This document shows, piece after piece, positions 62,539 to 64,000 of a stretch of DNA of 64,000 bases. This DNA is from Mactra quadrangularis (taxonomy: Eukaryota > Mollusca > Bivalvia > Venerida > Mactridae). Each line of letters starts with the position of its first letter. Positions within the stretch are counted from its first letter, which is position 1. Made by a program: the position numbers and the translations under genes. Location of the stretch: positions 25,322,464-25,386,463 of the forward strand of contig CM046296.1 in assembly GCA_025267735.1 (NCBI GenBank), written 5' to 3'. The notes beneath the pieces were generated by a model. It had not been told where the DNA came from and did not search any database. It saw only the letters and a program-made list of their open reading frames with translations.

Positions 62539-62967
62539 GAACGTCACGTTTGAGGGCTAAAATCTTTAACCCTTTATTTCATGTCAAAGAACTGTTATCA
62601 TGCAAAATATTGTATGGTAGATTTGAATCCTTCTCTCGAATGTTACTTGATATATTGTTAATCTTCTGTAGCGGAATTTACAATTTAATACTGTGCTTAA
62701 CAATGCGGACAAAAACAATTGAGATACAGGTACATATGATATCAAGAAATGTGAGTGTTATTCATATTGAAGACGTTCGTTTTGAAAGAGATGATGTTAA
62801 CAACCAAGAAAAAATGTCATATGGTGTTTGGTTTACAAAGTGGGTTTTAATTATGCAGCTGTGGCGTATTTATCTTGACGCAATACACTAAACAACACAC
62901 ATTTTACTGGACTAACGAAGTCTCTGACATTGGCAATAAGACTCAGTCGTTAAATATCTTAAGATAA
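62539..62967 (+). repeat. Segmental duplication unit C (truncated, ~430 bp)
   Basis: The third copy of the unit head (CACGTTTGAGGGCTAAAATC) follows unit B and matches to about TTAAGATAATATA, after which sequence is unrelated. Its truncation marks the right breakpoint of the duplication. Confidence 0.85.
62550..62891 (+). pseudogene. Longest open version of the duplicated ORF relic (unit C)
   Basis: The frame is open for 113 codons; the first in-frame ATG gives MLLDILLIFCSG then MRTKTIEIQVHMISR, HIEDVRFERDD and FTKWVLIMQLWRIYLDAIH. Compared with units A and B it shows two indels of exactly 3 bases within the frame. No family recognised and no start context; weak. Confidence 0.25.
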
Positions 62968-64000
62968 TATATAGTCCATTTGATACAGCTAAAAAATAGG
63001 CTAACCTAAACAAAATTGCAACAGAATTTATTTTTGTACTGTGTGAAAGTTCGTATTCATAGAAGTATCAAAAAAAAGTTGCACTCAAAAATTCGAGGGG
63101 AAAGTCCTTTTTTGGAGAAAACGTTGAACATGAACAAAAATGTGGATTAGCTCCCTTCACAACTATCTGTTATCATATACAAATAAAAACAATTTTGGAT
63201 TAGCTCCCTTTATAACAATCTATTATCATTTACGAATGAAAACAACTGTAAAAATACAACTTATCATTCAAATTCTTTATAAATACAAAATTCAAAAAGG
63301 TCATTTTTTAATTTTTTTGGACAAATGTGTCAAAAATGACCCGTAAACGAGTCATTTATCTGTAATCTGCTTTACATGTATCTTTCACGTGCTTGTACTA
63401 TAATTAGTATAACAATAATAAATAAGAGACATAATTGTTCAGTTTTTGGATAAAAGTACTAAAATGATATCTAAAACTGCGAATTTTTGGAATCTGATCG
63501 TATACAATTTTCAAAAATCATGGTTGATAACAACTTTTAGTTTAAACTACAAATGTGTCTATAAAGGGTTTAAATGTCATTGATATGAATTTACATTGTA
63601 TCATTTGATGAACAAATGTGATATAAGTACCAACATAGTACCTAAAACTAAGACTTTCTGGAATCAGCTTCTCGTGTATCGATTGCTGAAACAGATTTAA
63701 GAGTCAACATATGCTTCCAAACAAGTTATGTAGTTCATGCTACTACACGTATGTAATACAGATGAAAAATAGGTATTACATAAATAAATATTTAAAACGT
63801 CATTTGTTACTTTTGTAACTGTTTTTACACATGAAATTTTGTAACAGTATACATTTGTTACAGAATGTACTTACTTAGGTTCTGTTTTTTAAAACCTGAG
63901 GTTTAGCTTTTGATCATTGTCACTGTCGGCATTTTCGGTATCAGAGGCTAAACTAGATATTGACACTGTGCAAATGATTGAACACTCTAGTCTGTGCTAT
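62968..64000. other. Gene-free right end with small tandem repeats
   Basis: A two-copy repeat of about 54 bp lies at 63,142-63,249 (TGGATTAGCTCCCTT twice). A diverged direct repeat of ~172-bp period pairs 63,455-63,530 with 63,627-63,710 (CTAAAACT..GA.TTT.TGGAATC). Nothing coding is seen. Confidence 0.5.

Overview
The window is animal nuclear DNA, AT-rich and gene-poor. Two conserved genes can be read. One is the first coding exon of SIRT6 on the minus strand near the left edge. The other is a complete five-exon LINS1 (Lines homolog) on the plus strand at 16.2-25.2 kb. Spliced genes, abundant short TIR elements and tRNA-derived SINEs, and the frequent ACATGTA and 'GGGAGATAA' words suggest a mollusc, probably a bivalve; this is inference, not proof.

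Layout. 1-2.4 kb: SIRT6 exon 1 and its 5' side. 2,420-16,042: one 13.6-kb foldback-type transposable element. It has terminal inverted repeats of about 300 bp that start GGGTCTCAC, and a perfect 9-bp target-site duplication (CTTTAATTG). Two very large satellite arms of a 69-bp monomer (roughly 80 and 93 copies by length) lie in opposite orientation around a core of ~160-bp repeats. A 251-bp Tc1/mariner-like MITE sits inside its right terminal repeat. The element is inserted between the divergent SIRT6 and LINS1 genes and ends 146 bp before the LINS1 start codon. 16,188-25,198: LINS1, whose introns hold a Harbinger-like MITE, SINE relics and a TA microsatellite.

25.2-42.4 kb: no recognisable gene. 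It holds several MITE-like inverted-repeat elements, a SINE with probable target duplications, a perfect 31-bp hairpin, some diverged tandem duplications, and one unrecognised 44-codon ORF in exon-like context (32,176-32,310).

42.4-62.97 kb: a head-to-tail segmental duplication. Unit A (42,415-53,330) and unit B (53,331-62,538) are full length; a third copy C is cut off after about 430 bp. They differ by discrete insertions and deletions that date several small elements, for example a 66-bp MITE with an 8-bp target duplication present only in B. The units contain no gene I recognise, only weak ORF relics. 62.97-64 kb: non-coding, with small tandem repeats.

The most unusual object is the giant foldback element. 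If transcribed through, its opposed satellite arms could give multi-kilobase double-stranded RNA beside the promoters of both genes.
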